In this document: positions 23,001-33,067 of the stretch, one piece after another
Position numbering within the stretch: position 1 is the stretch's first letter
Layout of the letters: every line of letters starts with the position of its first letter
DNA from: Petunia secreta
Taxonomy: Eukaryota; Streptophyta; Magnoliopsida; Solanales; Solanaceae
Assembly: GCA_029990175.1 (NCBI GenBank)
Contig: JARKIP010000003.1
Coordinates: 3,906,001 to 3,970,000, forward strand
Reading direction: 5' to 3'
DNA: 64,000 bases
The notes under the pieces: model-generated
What the model saw: only the letters and a program-made list of their open reading frames with translations
Database searches by the model: none
What the model was told of the DNA's origin: nothing
Program-made: the position numbers and the translations under genes

Positions 23001-23218
23001 GGAAAGATCAGCTTAGTCAGAATAAGCTGGGCAACGATGCGAGGATATTATCGAGATACATTTTATTCCAAGAGTTCGGTGTGCGTGTATTCTATAATCA
23101 GAAGATAATGTCCGTGGAGTAGTTTATGAAGGTCATGCAAGTTCTCTTGTTATATATATGAATTTTTCTTTAGACTTAGGCTCGTTCGAGGACGAACGAG
23201 AGTTTAATTGGAGGAGAA
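20075..23218 (+). pseudogene. Internal region of non-autonomous gypsy derivative, copy A
   Basis: About 3.1 kb follow the Tekay LTR end. Weak gag remnants are visible (for example GKFLSSSERNEKCFQIEWIRQG near 20555-20620 and ARRFKAYHKLEREELARE near 20810-20860). A protease-like scrap lies near 21420-21470. I see no RT, RNase H or integrase motif before the polypurine tract at 23206-23218. It reads as a decayed gag plus noncoding sequence, a non-autonomous relative of the upstream chromovirus. No clear PBS follows 20074. Confidence 0.65.
23181..23218 (+). other. Hairpin and polypurine tract before LTR A
   Basis: A perfect 8-bp stem with a 4-base loop (23181-23200, arms CTCGTTCG and CGAACGAG) is followed by AATTGGAGGAGAA (23206-23218), the polypurine tract. 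The Tekay-type element has the equivalent hairpin at 17166-17185 with one mismatch. Confidence 0.8.
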
Positions 23219-24463
23219 TGAAACGACCTCGGTTAGTCGTTTCGGAAGATAGGATTCCGATTGGCGTGCCGATAATTTTAAAATATTCGTAATGTCCATT
23301 AGGACCTGTCTGTAAAATTTGAGCTAAATCAGACCTCGTTTGGTAGGCATCGGAAGAAGGTTTCAGTTTTTATTGTCGATAAATATTAGAATGAGATTTT
23401 CGAGCTCGGTTTTGGCGAATGAGCTCCGATTCGAAATCCAAAAGCGCCGTTAGGTTCGTATGATTATTTGTGACTTTTATGAACTTTCGAAAGTGAATTT
23501 TGAAGTTGTTCGGCTAGTTTCTACTAAAATGCCGAAAGTTAAATAATTTGACTTTTTCTATTTAAATTTGCATCTTGAGTTTCGGGAGTCCAAATTGAGA
23601 TCCGCCTTCGCGAGTATGTTACATATATTTTGAAGGAAAAAAAGAAAAAAAAGAAAAATACAAATATGGAAATTGGAGTCGGTGGACAAAGGGATTAAGT
23701 TAATCGCTTGTCTTCCATTATAGAAACATACGTACATACATCAGAAACATAAAAAGAGGAAACACAGTGAAATATATTCCAGAAAATGCGAAAAGGGGCC
23801 GGAGAATAGTAGAATTTTTACCCCAAAACATTCAGGTAATGATCTTAATATATTATTTGAGTTTATTATGTATGTTTGAATATATTTTTGCGGTAAAAAT
23901 ATGGATCTAAGACATCGCCCTAATGACGTAAATTGATAGTTTAAAGGGTCAAATGGACCCCGATAATGAAATTGATTATATATTCGTACTCAGTGAGTTA
24001 TGGGCAACTTATAAATGTAATTTATTTGGGGTTTGGTTATGTGGCCTTAAACCCTATATATAGGACTGGCCTGCGTATTGCGTATGCGAATAGGGTATCA
24101 GGTTCCTAACCAGATTGCCCTAAGATGTGAGGAATGAAGCCTTTAGCCTAATTTGATATATTTTTCTGCTTATTGAATAGAGTGTGATCGTTTGGCAATG
24201 AAACGAAAGGACAAGCGGTTATTGAGTGGATGTACTAACTTGGTAACAAGGTAAGTGTTTATATCCATTTCTTTGGAGGCACCTGGCCTCGTGGATTTTC
24301 TGCCACGTGTTCCTTACGTGTGTAGCTGCCGATAGGCGTACTCATCACTCCTTAGCTTTGGAATTATATTGTGTATTATATGCTATGCCCTGTTGTTGGT
24401 ATTACATTGAGCATATGAGCATTGCACTCTGTTTTTCAGTATCGAATATACTTCCCAGTAATC

Positions 24464-24855
24464 GATGAGAGTCCCAAGCCGGTGAATGATCATCATTGCA
24501 TAAGAGTCCCGCACCGGTGAAGGGTCATTATTACATATACTTCCTGGTTGGCGATGAGAGTCCCGCACCGGTGAAGGGTCATTATTGCATATACTTCCCG
24601 GCTGGCGATGAGAGTCCCGCACCGGTGAAGGGTCATTATTGCATATACTTTCCGGCTGGTGATGAGAGTCCCGCACCGGCGAAGGGTCATTATTGCATAT
24701 ACTTTCCGGTTGGCGATGAGAGTCCCGCGCCGGTGAAGGGTCATCATTACATATACTTCCCGGTAATCGATGAGAGTCCCGAGCCGGTGAAGGGTCATTA
24801 TTGCATATATCTCTTGGTAGACGATGAGAGTCCCGCGCTGGAGATAGGTAACAGG
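24464..24855 (+). repeat. 54-bp minisatellite in LTR A
   Basis: Eight units begin GATGAGAGTCCCG or a variant. Starts at 24553, 24607, 24661, 24715, 24769 and 24823 are exactly 54 bp apart. The earliest two (24464, about 24501) are irregular. Because 54 is a multiple of three, several frames stay open through the array, giving repetitive peptides that are artefacts of the period. Confidence 0.97.
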
Positions 24856-25025
24856 CATATGTGACTGCATTGCATCATACCGCATTCATCCCATCTCATT
24901 GCACCGCATACTGACTATTGTGTGTATTGTGTTGTGTCTTATGTATGCGGTATGTACACCATGTTGTGGACATATCTCAGTTTGCCTATATATTTCTGGC
25001 TCGTATTCTGAGTTGTGGGCATCGC

Positions 25026-25220
25026 GTTGCACGCCTCAACGGTATAAATATATGGTTCGGGTTGCCGCTGCGACAGTATGAATATATGGATCGGGTTGCA
25101 CGCCGCAACGGTATAAATATATGGATCGGGTTGCACGGCTCGACAATATGAATATATGGATCGGGTTGCACGCCGCAACAGGATAGATATATGGATCGGG
25201 TTGCACGCCGCAACAGGATG
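25026..25220 (+). repeat. 35-bp minisatellite with TATA-like core in LTR A
   Basis: Units start at 25026, 25061, 25095, 25130, 25165 and 25200. A typical unit is GTTGCACGCCGCAAC, which can fold on itself (GTTGC with GCAAC), followed by GGTATAAATATATGGATCGG. Confidence 0.95.
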
Positions 25221-27108
25221 TATTTCTGATTGTTAATATGTTCGGGATACCTCTATGTTCTGGCTATCTTACTTTCCTGGTGTTAATGAGTTTGTGATTC
25301 CATACGTGTTTCTAGTTATTATCTGGCTCTGCCTTTTCATAATTTAAATAAAAGGAATTTTGTTTATCTGTTTCTTTTCTCCCTGGCTAGCTATCCTATT
25401 CTTTGAGGTGGCTAGTCTGCCCCACTTATTGAGTCCTTTTGACTCACCCTTGTTTGTTGTTTGTTTCTTGTCTATCTATTTCATTTCGGCAGGTTTGTTC
25501 CAGCTTTATTCCGGATGGCCACCAGTTTATGGTTTATGATTTCAGTTGTATTTTGCTCCCTTCAAGAGGTATCTGTTTTCTTTTGTACTCTTAGATGTTT
25601 GGTCTGGATAGCCCTAAACCTAGTATGTTGGGTAGTCAGCTGTAATTTCTTTTGTACAGCTTAGGGGTATCAGTATGTCTGTGTTTTTTTTAAAAAAAAA
25701 AGTCTTGTTCTTATTTATGAATTGTTATATTTATTTTCCTAATTTGATTGGTAAGGGTTCGCCTGACGGGTTTAGGGGAGGCTATCGGATTTCGGGTCGT
25801 GTCAGTAAAGTAGGTATTCGTCATTTCTCTTGTCATCAGGCACTTGCATAGTCGCAGGCGATTTCATTTAGATCTCAATCAACCGGAGAAATTCCACCAT
25901 TCAACAGAGGTTGAGAGCGTGGTGGCAGTGGTTCTTCAAAAGGTGATTATCAGGGTAGTGGCTCAGCTCAGCTGCAAAGGCAGTTCTATGAACTGCTAGT
26001 CTGGTAGGATGCTGGGGCATCCGATGTAGTAGACCCAAGTATTTCTTCTTCCCTTAGATGTGAGTAAGATTTGATTCTTCCGTTCGATCTAGAAATGGGA
26101 TGTCCTATCATGTTTCTATGGTTTCTTTTAATGTCATTTCTATTAAGAATTGGTTGCGGTAGAGGGGTGAGCTTCTGATATGATTTATTCCTGGCATTTG
26201 TGAGACCCTACTAGTTTGTTTGGTTTATATGTGAGAGATTTGGGAGTGAGGGTTAGTATTGTCTACTTGCCATCTTATTTTGCTACCTTCTATTATTATG
26301 TCAAATTAGTTTACCTCTCTTCTCGGAATTTCGTATTAGTTGTATGATGGGATTCTAGTTCATCACCATCAGAAAGTGTCATTGTTTCTTCCGGTGTAAA
26401 GTGCGTAGTAAGTAATATTCAATCTACGTATCTCCTATTGGTTCAAAGTGCTAGTAAATCCGTGTTATCCTATGAGCTTATCTGAGTTATAAAAGGGTTT
26501 CCTGGTAAATTGTCAGAGTTTCCTTCTTATTGGGAGGTTAAATTGGCATGGATGTTATTCCATAAAGCTCAATGTCTATTTCTTCAATTGCGATTCTTTG
26601 CCTAGCCTGACTCGGAAGTAGTCTAGCTCTGGTAGCCAAGTAAATAAGAAGATGACCTTCCCGAAGCTCTAATTATTTCTATCCTCGGTCCATTCCCATT
26701 TCTTCCTCATCCAGCACTAATGAGCTCGGGCAGTTAGTAGCAGCTTGTGGTATTTCCTGTGTTGAGCCAAAGTGCGTGTCAAGGCAACCGTGTAAGCACA
26801 TTGTTGTTTTTTTCAAGGCTACTAAGGGTAATGAGAGGCGTCATTTGACCTTTAATTTGATCCATAAGGCGGTGGTACTTATTGAAAACGTATGGAGTTG
26901 TGACTTGAGATTTGCAGCTGTTTGGAAACTCGAAAGGGTAGTTTTGTAGCTTAGATCTGCCTATGTTCGGCTTTTAGCTAAACCTTCTTTAATCCAGCAG
27001 ACTGTGCGGGGATGATTATTCCTATTCAAATAGCTGCATGAGCTTGTGCTTTAAGTGGATGAGTCTTCCTCCGAATACTGAATGATAATACTAAATCTCT
27101 AAGGCGTT

Positions 27109-27720
27109 TATATCACTTTTGTCACGACCCAACCTAGGGCCACGAGAGAAACCTACAATGAGTGTCGATTATTGCTAAACCCACTAATAATCTATTAATA
27201 ATAGAGATAAGCTGGCAACCTGATCATATATACGTACCTATCTGCTGAAAGCATAAAGTCTGGAAAGATGACACGACTTTAACTTGCTGGCAATTAGAAC
27301 ACTGAGCCACAAATTCTGCTATGTCACACTTCATTCTGTCCCACTAATAAATCTGCTTAAGATCATGATACATCTTAGTCGAACCTGGATGAACAGTGTA
27401 TTTGGAATAATGTGCCTCTATCATAATCTGTCCACATAAATCTGCAACATCAGGAACAAAAAGTCTATCTTTATACATGAGAACACCGTCAATAGTAACC
27501 CTGTATGGTGACTCCGATTTTCTTCTGGCTATCTGTCTGTATTCAACTAAAACTGGATCATCATACTGACGCTGTTTTACTTCATAAAAAATTTAGAGTT
27601 AAAGGTCTAGTGCAGCTTGTCGTCCATCCATCATTGGCATATCTCCTTCACACTTCAACTTTTTGAGAAGTTACTTTAGCGTTATAAATGCACATGTAAT
27701 CAACTTTGTTGCTGGTATTC
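27109..27720 (-). pseudogene. pol: Ty3/gypsy integrase N-terminal fragment inserted in copy B
   Basis: The minus strand encodes the stretch before and including the integrase zinc finger. It reads RVTIDGVLMYKDRLFVPDVA, then EAHYSKYTVHPGSTKMYHDL (the two His ligands) and CSVCQQVK (the two Cys ligands), with a stop in between. The left end (27122) starts GTCACGACCC, which resembles a gypsy LTR end. No catalytic core follows. Confidence 0.8.
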
Positions 27721-27779
27721 TGCCTCAGCCCATGGTCCAACTACATGTCTTTTTTATTTTCACTTTTTCAAGTCATAAT

Positions 27780-28078
27780 ATTTCCAATTCAAAGACAATT
27801 CCCTGAAGTAGATGTTCAGACTGAAGATCATTCCTGGTCTGTATCATACTATCCAGTAATATTTGCATGATCCTTATCTTTATATGATAGACTATGTTCA
27901 AATGAACCTTTGATATACATTAGGATATGAGTAACTACATTCCCACAAGGAGCTTGCGGAACAACACTAACATCAACTGAGATGTTGCATAGTGCGTTCG
28001 TAAAAATAATATAGCTTGCATCAAATCTTCTATAGTGTGTAGTGACAAGATACTTCAAAAGCTCCCCCTATTGCATCA
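27780..28078 (-). pseudogene. pol: Ty1/copia RNase H-side fragment inserted in copy B
   Basis: The minus strand carries VVTHILMYIKGSFEHSLSYK and KDHANITG, the lead-in to copia RNase H (family pattern: RYLKGT...GH...GYSDADW). The catalytic part is missing. It directly adjoins the gypsy integrase fragment and is not part of copy B itself. Confidence 0.65.
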
Positions 28079-29509
28079 AGCGTGAGCTAATTCTTAGGTC
28101 CATCGACCTGTTCTATATCGAAAGGTAAATGGAAGAGGTGATTATCGGCTGAATCATGTTAACCCATTCAAAGTTTCGTGTATCTTTGTTTCGAAAATGT
28201 AGAACTCTCGTCTCATGATCGAGGAAGGATCAGCTTAGTCAGAATAAGCTGGGCAATGGCGTTATGATATTATCCAGCTATATTTTTATCCAAGAGTTTG
28301 ATGTGCGTGTTATAATTCTGATTCTGTAATCATCTTTGGTGATTTTTCGAAAGTGAATTTCGAGGTTGTTTGGCTAGTTTCCGCTAAAATGCCGAAAGTT
28401 AAATAATTTGACCTTTTTCCATTTAATTTGTATATTGAGTTTCGGGAGTCCGATTCGAGATCCGCCTTAGTGAGTATGTTACATATATTTTTATAACTTA
28501 CTTGAGATATTTGGGATCAATTTGAATTTCGTAGAGTTCTGTTTAAATTTTCATCGCGAAAAGAAAAGAAAAGAAAAGACAAAAGAAAGGACAAGAAATG
28601 AAGATGGTGGCCAAAAAGGGCCCTTAGCTTAAAAGCTAAGATTAGAAACAAAACATGAGGAATGACAACAGAGTACGGAAATGAGATCAGAGATAACGAA
28701 GCATAGAAAACGCGGCGAAATTTATCAGAAAAAATAAGAAAAGAAAGGAAAATGAGCAGGAAAATAGTAGAATTTTTACCCCCGAAACATCCAGGTAATG
28801 GCGTAAATTTATTATTCCAGTTTATTACGTGTGTTTGAATATATTTTTATGGTAGAAATTGGGATATTAGACATCATTTTAATAAGTTCAATTAATAGTT
28901 TAAAGGGTCAATTGGACCCCGATAATGGAATAGATTATATATTCGTACTCAGTAAGTTATGAGCAACATAGAAATATAATTTATTTAGGGTTTGGTTATG
29001 TGACCTTAAACCCTGTACATAGGTCTGGCCTGCGTATTGCGTATGTGAATAGGGTATCAGGTTCCTAACTGGATTGCCCTAAGACGTAAGTAATGAAGCC
29101 TTTAGCCATATGTGATATATTTTTCTGCTGATTGAACACAGTGGGATCGTTTGGAAATAAATTCAAAAGACAAAGCGGTTGTTGAGTAGTTGTTCTAACC
29201 CTGTAACAAGGTAAGTGTTTATATCCATTTTTTTGGAGGCCCTTGGCCTCGTGGATTTTCTACCACGTGTTCTTTACGTGTGTAGCTGCCGATAGGCGTA
29301 CTCATTACGCCTTTGGATTTACATTGTATATTATATGTTATGTCCTGTTTTTGGTATTGCATTGAGGATCTGAGCATTGTACTCTGGCTGTGAGTTGGCA
29401 TCTACTTCCCAACTGTCGATGAGAGTCTCGTGCCGGTGAAGGATTATTATTGCATCATACTGCATTCATATGCATTAGATGTCATTCATATGCATTACAT
29501 TGCATATCA

Positions 29510-29695
29510 TATTGGGTGCAGGAGTATTCCACCCTAGGAGAGTGCAGGAGTATCCCGCCTCTGATTCATATCATATCGGGTGCAAGAGTATTTCTCCCCA
29601 GGAGAGTGCAGGAGTATTCTGCCTCTGGTTTATATCATATTGGGTGCAGGAGTATTCTGGCCCAAGTGCAGGAGTATTCCGCTGCTGGATGGGAT
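29510..29695 (+). repeat. GTGCAGGAGTATTCC repeat array in LTR B
   Basis: Six copies of a GTGCAGGAGTATTCC-type core occur, in a higher-order pattern of about 65 bp (cores at about 29516, 29544, 29580, 29608, 29645 and 29668). The inverted LTR fragment at 9475-9600 has the same cores. Confidence 0.9.
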
Positions 29696-29725
29696 TACGG
29701 GCACACGCGGCCCTTTGCATTATAT

Positions 29726-29771
29726 TTCATTTCATTTAACTTCATCTCATTTCATTTCATTTCATTTCATA
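29726..29771 (+). repeat. (ATTTC)n microsatellite
   Basis: Roughly nine imperfect pentamer units of ATTTC lie downstream of the 29510 array. Confidence 0.9.
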
Positions 29772-30456
29772 CCATTGTGTAGACCTGTGGTACATAACTA
29801 TTGTTCTGCTTATACGTGCATTGTTTATTTGTTGATATGTTTATGGCTCGTATTCCTGGTTGAGTTTATGGTTTCATACGTGTTTCCGATTATTATCTAG
29901 CTCTGCCTTTTTATAATTTAAATAAGAGGAATTTAGTTTATCTGATTCTTCTCCCTGGCTAGCTATCCTATTCTTTGAGGTGGCTAGTCTGCCCCACTTA
30001 TTGAGTCCTTTTGACTCACCCTTGTTTGTTGTTTGTTTCTTATCTATCTATTTTGTTTCCGCAGGTTCGCTCAAGGATTGAGTTCGCCAAGTTGTGAAGG
30101 AGCGAAGACAACTTTAGTTGTCAAGGTGAGCCAGCTTTTATTCAGGATGGCCACCAGTTTTATGTTTATTATTTCACTTGCATTTTGCTCCCTTCAGGAG
30201 GCATCTGTCCTCTTTTCTACTCTTAGATGTCTAGTCTGGATAGCCCTAAACCTAGTATGTTGGGTAGTCAGCTGTAATTTCTTTTGTACAGCTTAGAGGT
30301 ATCAGTATGTCTGTGCTTTTTTTTTCTTAAGTCTTGTTCTTATTTTTGAATTGAATTATATTTATTTTTCCTTGTTAATTGGTAAGGGTTCGCCTGACGG
30401 GTCTAGGGGAGGATGTCGGGTGCCCGCACGGCATAGCCAGATTTCGGCTCGTGTCA

Positions 30457-30991
30457 TACTCGATCTTATACACCCATCTACAACCGAGCACCTTTATTCT
30501 CGGAGGCAAGCACTCAATTACCCAAGTCATGTTTGCTTCCAAGGCCTGCAACTCTTGTTGCATCCCTAATCTCCACTTCTCATCTCTTATGGCCTCTAAG
30601 AAAGAGGTAGGCTCATGACCTTCTGTTATAGCTGTAAAAAACCTCACATATTTCTAAGAAAAATTATCATAACTAACATAATGTACTAGGAGATATGGAT
30701 TACCAAGGGTTGTTGAGAGACAAATGAACAATTGGATTTTCGGATACAGGACGATACGCGGTGACTCAGCTTTCGAACCGTATTAGTGACAAAATCCCAT
30801 AACAATATATTTTCTTTCTTGGTCTGCTTTCCTCAACCCAACTCATCTTCCAACACTTCGTTTCCTATGTGACCAGGAACCTCATTAATGTTTGGATCCA
30901 CGTGATCCTCTCCTTCATTCCCCGTAGTGATTTCTACTTAGAGCGTTATTTTCAATGCCCCCTCCCCCTTACTCTTACAATCTCCTCTTCT
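30457..30991 (-). pseudogene. pol: Copia linker and RT N-terminus, truncated
   Basis: After a degraded linker (30991-30650) the minus strand encodes EAIRDEKWRLGMQQELQALE and GCRWVYKIEYD, the opening of copia reverse transcriptase. The next base leftward, 30456, is the last base of LTR B, so the palm with YVDD is absent. Confidence 0.85.
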
Positions 30992-31351
30992 TCATCCAAC
31001 ATTTCGGTTGCTGAGATAACCCCGTGTCAGTTTCTCCTTCTCATCATCATCTGACACAAACGGAAACTCGTTCTCATAAAATACCACATCTTTTGATATC
31101 AAAAATTTCTTTGCATCCAAGTCATACACCCTCGAAGCTTTCTTCCCATTTGGATACCCCAAGAATACACATCGGTGACTCAAACTACCAAACTTGTCAC
31201 TAGTTTGTACTTGGTTGCGAGGATAATACAAACATCTGAACACCCTCAAATGATCATAATTCGGTGTCACTCCCATTAAGACATTGTAAGGAGTCTTACC
31301 ATTCAGCAATTTAGAGGGTGTCCGATTAATTAAATAATCGGCCGTCATCAC
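30992..31351 (-). pseudogene. pol: Copia integrase C-terminal part
   Basis: The segment reads TADYLINRTPSKLLNGKTPY, HLRVFRCLYYPRN and CVFLGYPNGKKASRVYDLDAKKF, the usual end of copia integrase and the start of the linker to RT. It is in a different frame from the integrase core. The catalytic Glu region between 31351 and 31489 (HTPQQN-type in the family) is degraded. Confidence 0.88.
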
Positions 31352-31488
31352 ACATTCTCCTCAAAACTCGATATGTAGGTTAGCTTGAAATCTAGCGCCC
31401 GTGCTACATTCAAAATGTGTCGATGTTTATGTTGAACCCTTCTGTTTTGTTGTAGTGTCCCAACACAAGATGTTTGAAACAAAATTCC

Positions 31489-32132
31489 TTATTCAAGGAA
31501 ATACCCTTTTAGACTTATGAACGCGGTTCCGTTATCACTCCGGAAGCACTTAATGTGTTTATTAAATTGTCTTTCCACCATCGCAAAGAAATCTTTTAAC
31601 TTTTGTCCGACTTTTTTCTTATCAAGTAACAAAAACACCCATACCCCTCGCGAACAATCATCAACAAGAGTCAAGAAATATGATGCACCACATGAAGATT
31701 CAGTTCTATAAGGGCCCAACAAATCACAATAAATTAAATCAAAAGGTTTGGCATCTTTATTATCACTTGAAGGAAATACATTCTTAGTCTGTTTCGCCCG
31801 AAGGCCTACATCTTTATCTTCTAAGCTACCTTTCCTATTCCTATCTTCTAGAACTGAAAGTGATTTGGTCACTTGTATCGAAGGGTACTCTAACTTTTGA
31901 TGCCACAATTCCATTACATCAACATTCATTGCTTTCACCCGGGGTAACGTCAAAAAGTAGAAGAGTTCGTCCTTTTGTTCACCCGCTCCAATCAACTTTC
32001 ACGTAGTCTGGTCCTGCATAGCACACAAATCATTAGTGAAATTTACATTACAATCAAACTGATTAATCAATTGAGACACCGAAATCAAATTGCAAGTCAT
32101 TTCGAGCACATATAACACTCTACGACGAATCA
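31489..32132 (-). pseudogene. pol: Copia GAG-pre-integrase and integrase core
   Basis: The end of the protease region (VLYVLEMTCNLISVSQLI) is followed by a stop near 32000. The GAG-pre-integrase domain comes next (ELWHQKLEYPSIQV, where the family has H..LGH, here changed to LEY). The integrase core has YCDLLGPYRTESSCGASYFL (first Asp), VDDCSRGVWVFLL and CFRSDNGTAF (second Asp). The family has E after DNGT, here A. The frame ends near 31489 before the catalytic Glu. At least one stop and one frameshift make it inactive. Confidence 0.87.
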
Positions 32133-32589
32133 TGTTGACACCCAATTTTGTCTCTCCTTTTCACATAGTTGGCCATAATTTACCTCAAGGGTGCAATTTG
32201 ATTATTTGTGCATAATCTGCATTAGAAATCATGCATTTACGTGTGTTGTCCTCTAATTATATATTACATACATAAATATGGCTATATTACGTAATTTCGT
32301 AACACTCGGGTCATTTCTTTAAAAATAAATACATGCATTCTCGTGGATAGTTGCTTAATTAACTACGATATTAATATATTTAATTACGTAGTTGAGGTTA
32401 TTTATGCTTAATTATATTATGTGCGCTCAACTATTTAGTTTGTTCTAAAAAGATATATATCTATTATTTTGCAATATTTTTCTATATTTATTGTTTCTTT
32501 TATCCCATTTCTACAGTTATATATTTGCTTATTTAATAACCCTACCTATGTTAGCTACTATTATATAGCTCCGATTTGTTAAATCATCT

Positions 32590-33067
32590 TAGTCTATCGG
32601 GGAAAGTGCACGAAAGATCACTTTTGCCACTGGTCTTTGGATACAGGCCACTAATACCAAAACATTTAGTTTGTGGCCACTTTTGCTTAAAGAGATAGAA
32701 CTTCAGTCCAGAGGCCGGATTGAAGTTCAGTCCTTAAAGATTGAACTTCAATCCAGGGCCATATGGACTGAAGTTAAGTCCAGTTCTTAAGATGGAACTT
32801 CAGCCAGGGCCATATGGACTGAAGTTCAATCCTTAAAGATGGAACTTCAGTCCATGGCCATATGCACTGAAGTTCAGTCCTTAGAGATGGAACTTCAGTC
32901 CAGGAGCCGTATGGACTGAAGTTCAGTCAATTATCAAAACTTAAGTCAAATATTTATTTAGTAAAGGCCCAAAAATGGCCTCTAGTGTAAGACCAATAAA
33001 AATAGTGGCCTCAAACTAAATACCAGTGTTAAAAGTGGCTGCTAGGCGAAAATTTTACTATTCTATC
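32590..33067 (+). mobile_element. Palindrome-repeat mobile element, copy 1, with 9-bp TSD
   Basis: The element covers 32599-33058 (460 bp). It is flanked by TAGTCTATC (32590-32598) and TATTCTATC (33059-33067), 8 of 9 identical. The other Ogre LTR holds one uninterrupted TATTCTATC at 48295-48303. It starts GGGGAAAGTGCACGAAAG and ends GGCGAAAATTTTAC. Its centre (32698-32935) has five units of about 48 bp built from GAACTTCAGTCC and its complement. A 9-bp duplication would fit Mutator-like elements, but I see no good terminal inverted repeats. It has no coding capacity. Confidence 0.85.

Larger units (their letters stand above)
23219..25804 (+). repeat. LTR A of gypsy derivative
   Basis: It starts TGAAACGACC after the polypurine tract and ends GGGTCGTGTCA at 25804 (2586 bp). 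It has a TATA-like TATATATA at 24055-24062 and two minisatellites (24464-24855 and 25026-25220). It aligns by eye with the LTR ending at 30456 over the segments before and after the repeats. Confidence 0.85.
25805..28339 (+). pseudogene. Internal region of gypsy derivative, copy B (interrupted)
   Basis: From about 25830 it matches the second part of copy A (about 21150-23100) block by block, for example the stretch around GATTTCATTTAGATCTCAATCA and TTGAGAGCGTGGTGGCA. It begins part-way into the element, directly behind the end of LTR A. Copy B is interrupted at 27109-28078 by foreign pol scraps. Its junction with LTR B at about 28310-28345 lacks the polypurine tract and LTR start. No coding capacity remains. 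Confidence 0.75.
28340..30456 (+). repeat. LTR B of gypsy derivative (5'-truncated)
   Basis: It aligns with LTR A from about its base 250 (AAATGCCGAAAGTTAAATAA in both) and ends GCTCGTGTCA at 30456. The first part of the LTR and the preceding polypurine tract are missing. The TATA position of LTR A is altered here (ccctgtacata at about 29010). The repeat zone differs: one 54-bp-type unit near 29415, then a GTGCAGGAGTATTCC array and an ATTTC microsatellite. The right end abuts copia RT. Confidence 0.82.
30457..32132 (-). mobile_element. Ty1/copia element, 3'-ward part (integrase to start of RT)
   Basis: This is the second half of a minus-strand copia element whose 5' LTR, gag and protease lie at 50069-52040. 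The two parts were separated by the Ogre-like element. It runs from the end of the protease region (CNLISVSQLINQFD near 32080) through integrase to the first block of RT, then stops at 30457, where LTR B begins. The remainder of RT, RNase H and the 3' LTR are not found in the window. Confidence 0.85.

Noticed and set aside
24383..24885. Repetitive open frames on both strands across the 54-bp array
   Set aside because: The period is divisible by three, so frames stay open by arithmetic. No domain is seen and unit number is unstable.
24464..25220. CRISPR-like direct repeats
   Set aside because: Units abut each other without unique spacers, have minisatellite periods (54 and 35 bp), and lie inside a plant retrotransposon LTR.
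30457..32132. Treating this copia piece and the 27780-28078 copia scrap as one element
   Set aside because: The scrap lies within the inserted patch of copy B, adjacent to gypsy sequence. LTR B lies in between, and the RT linking them is absent.
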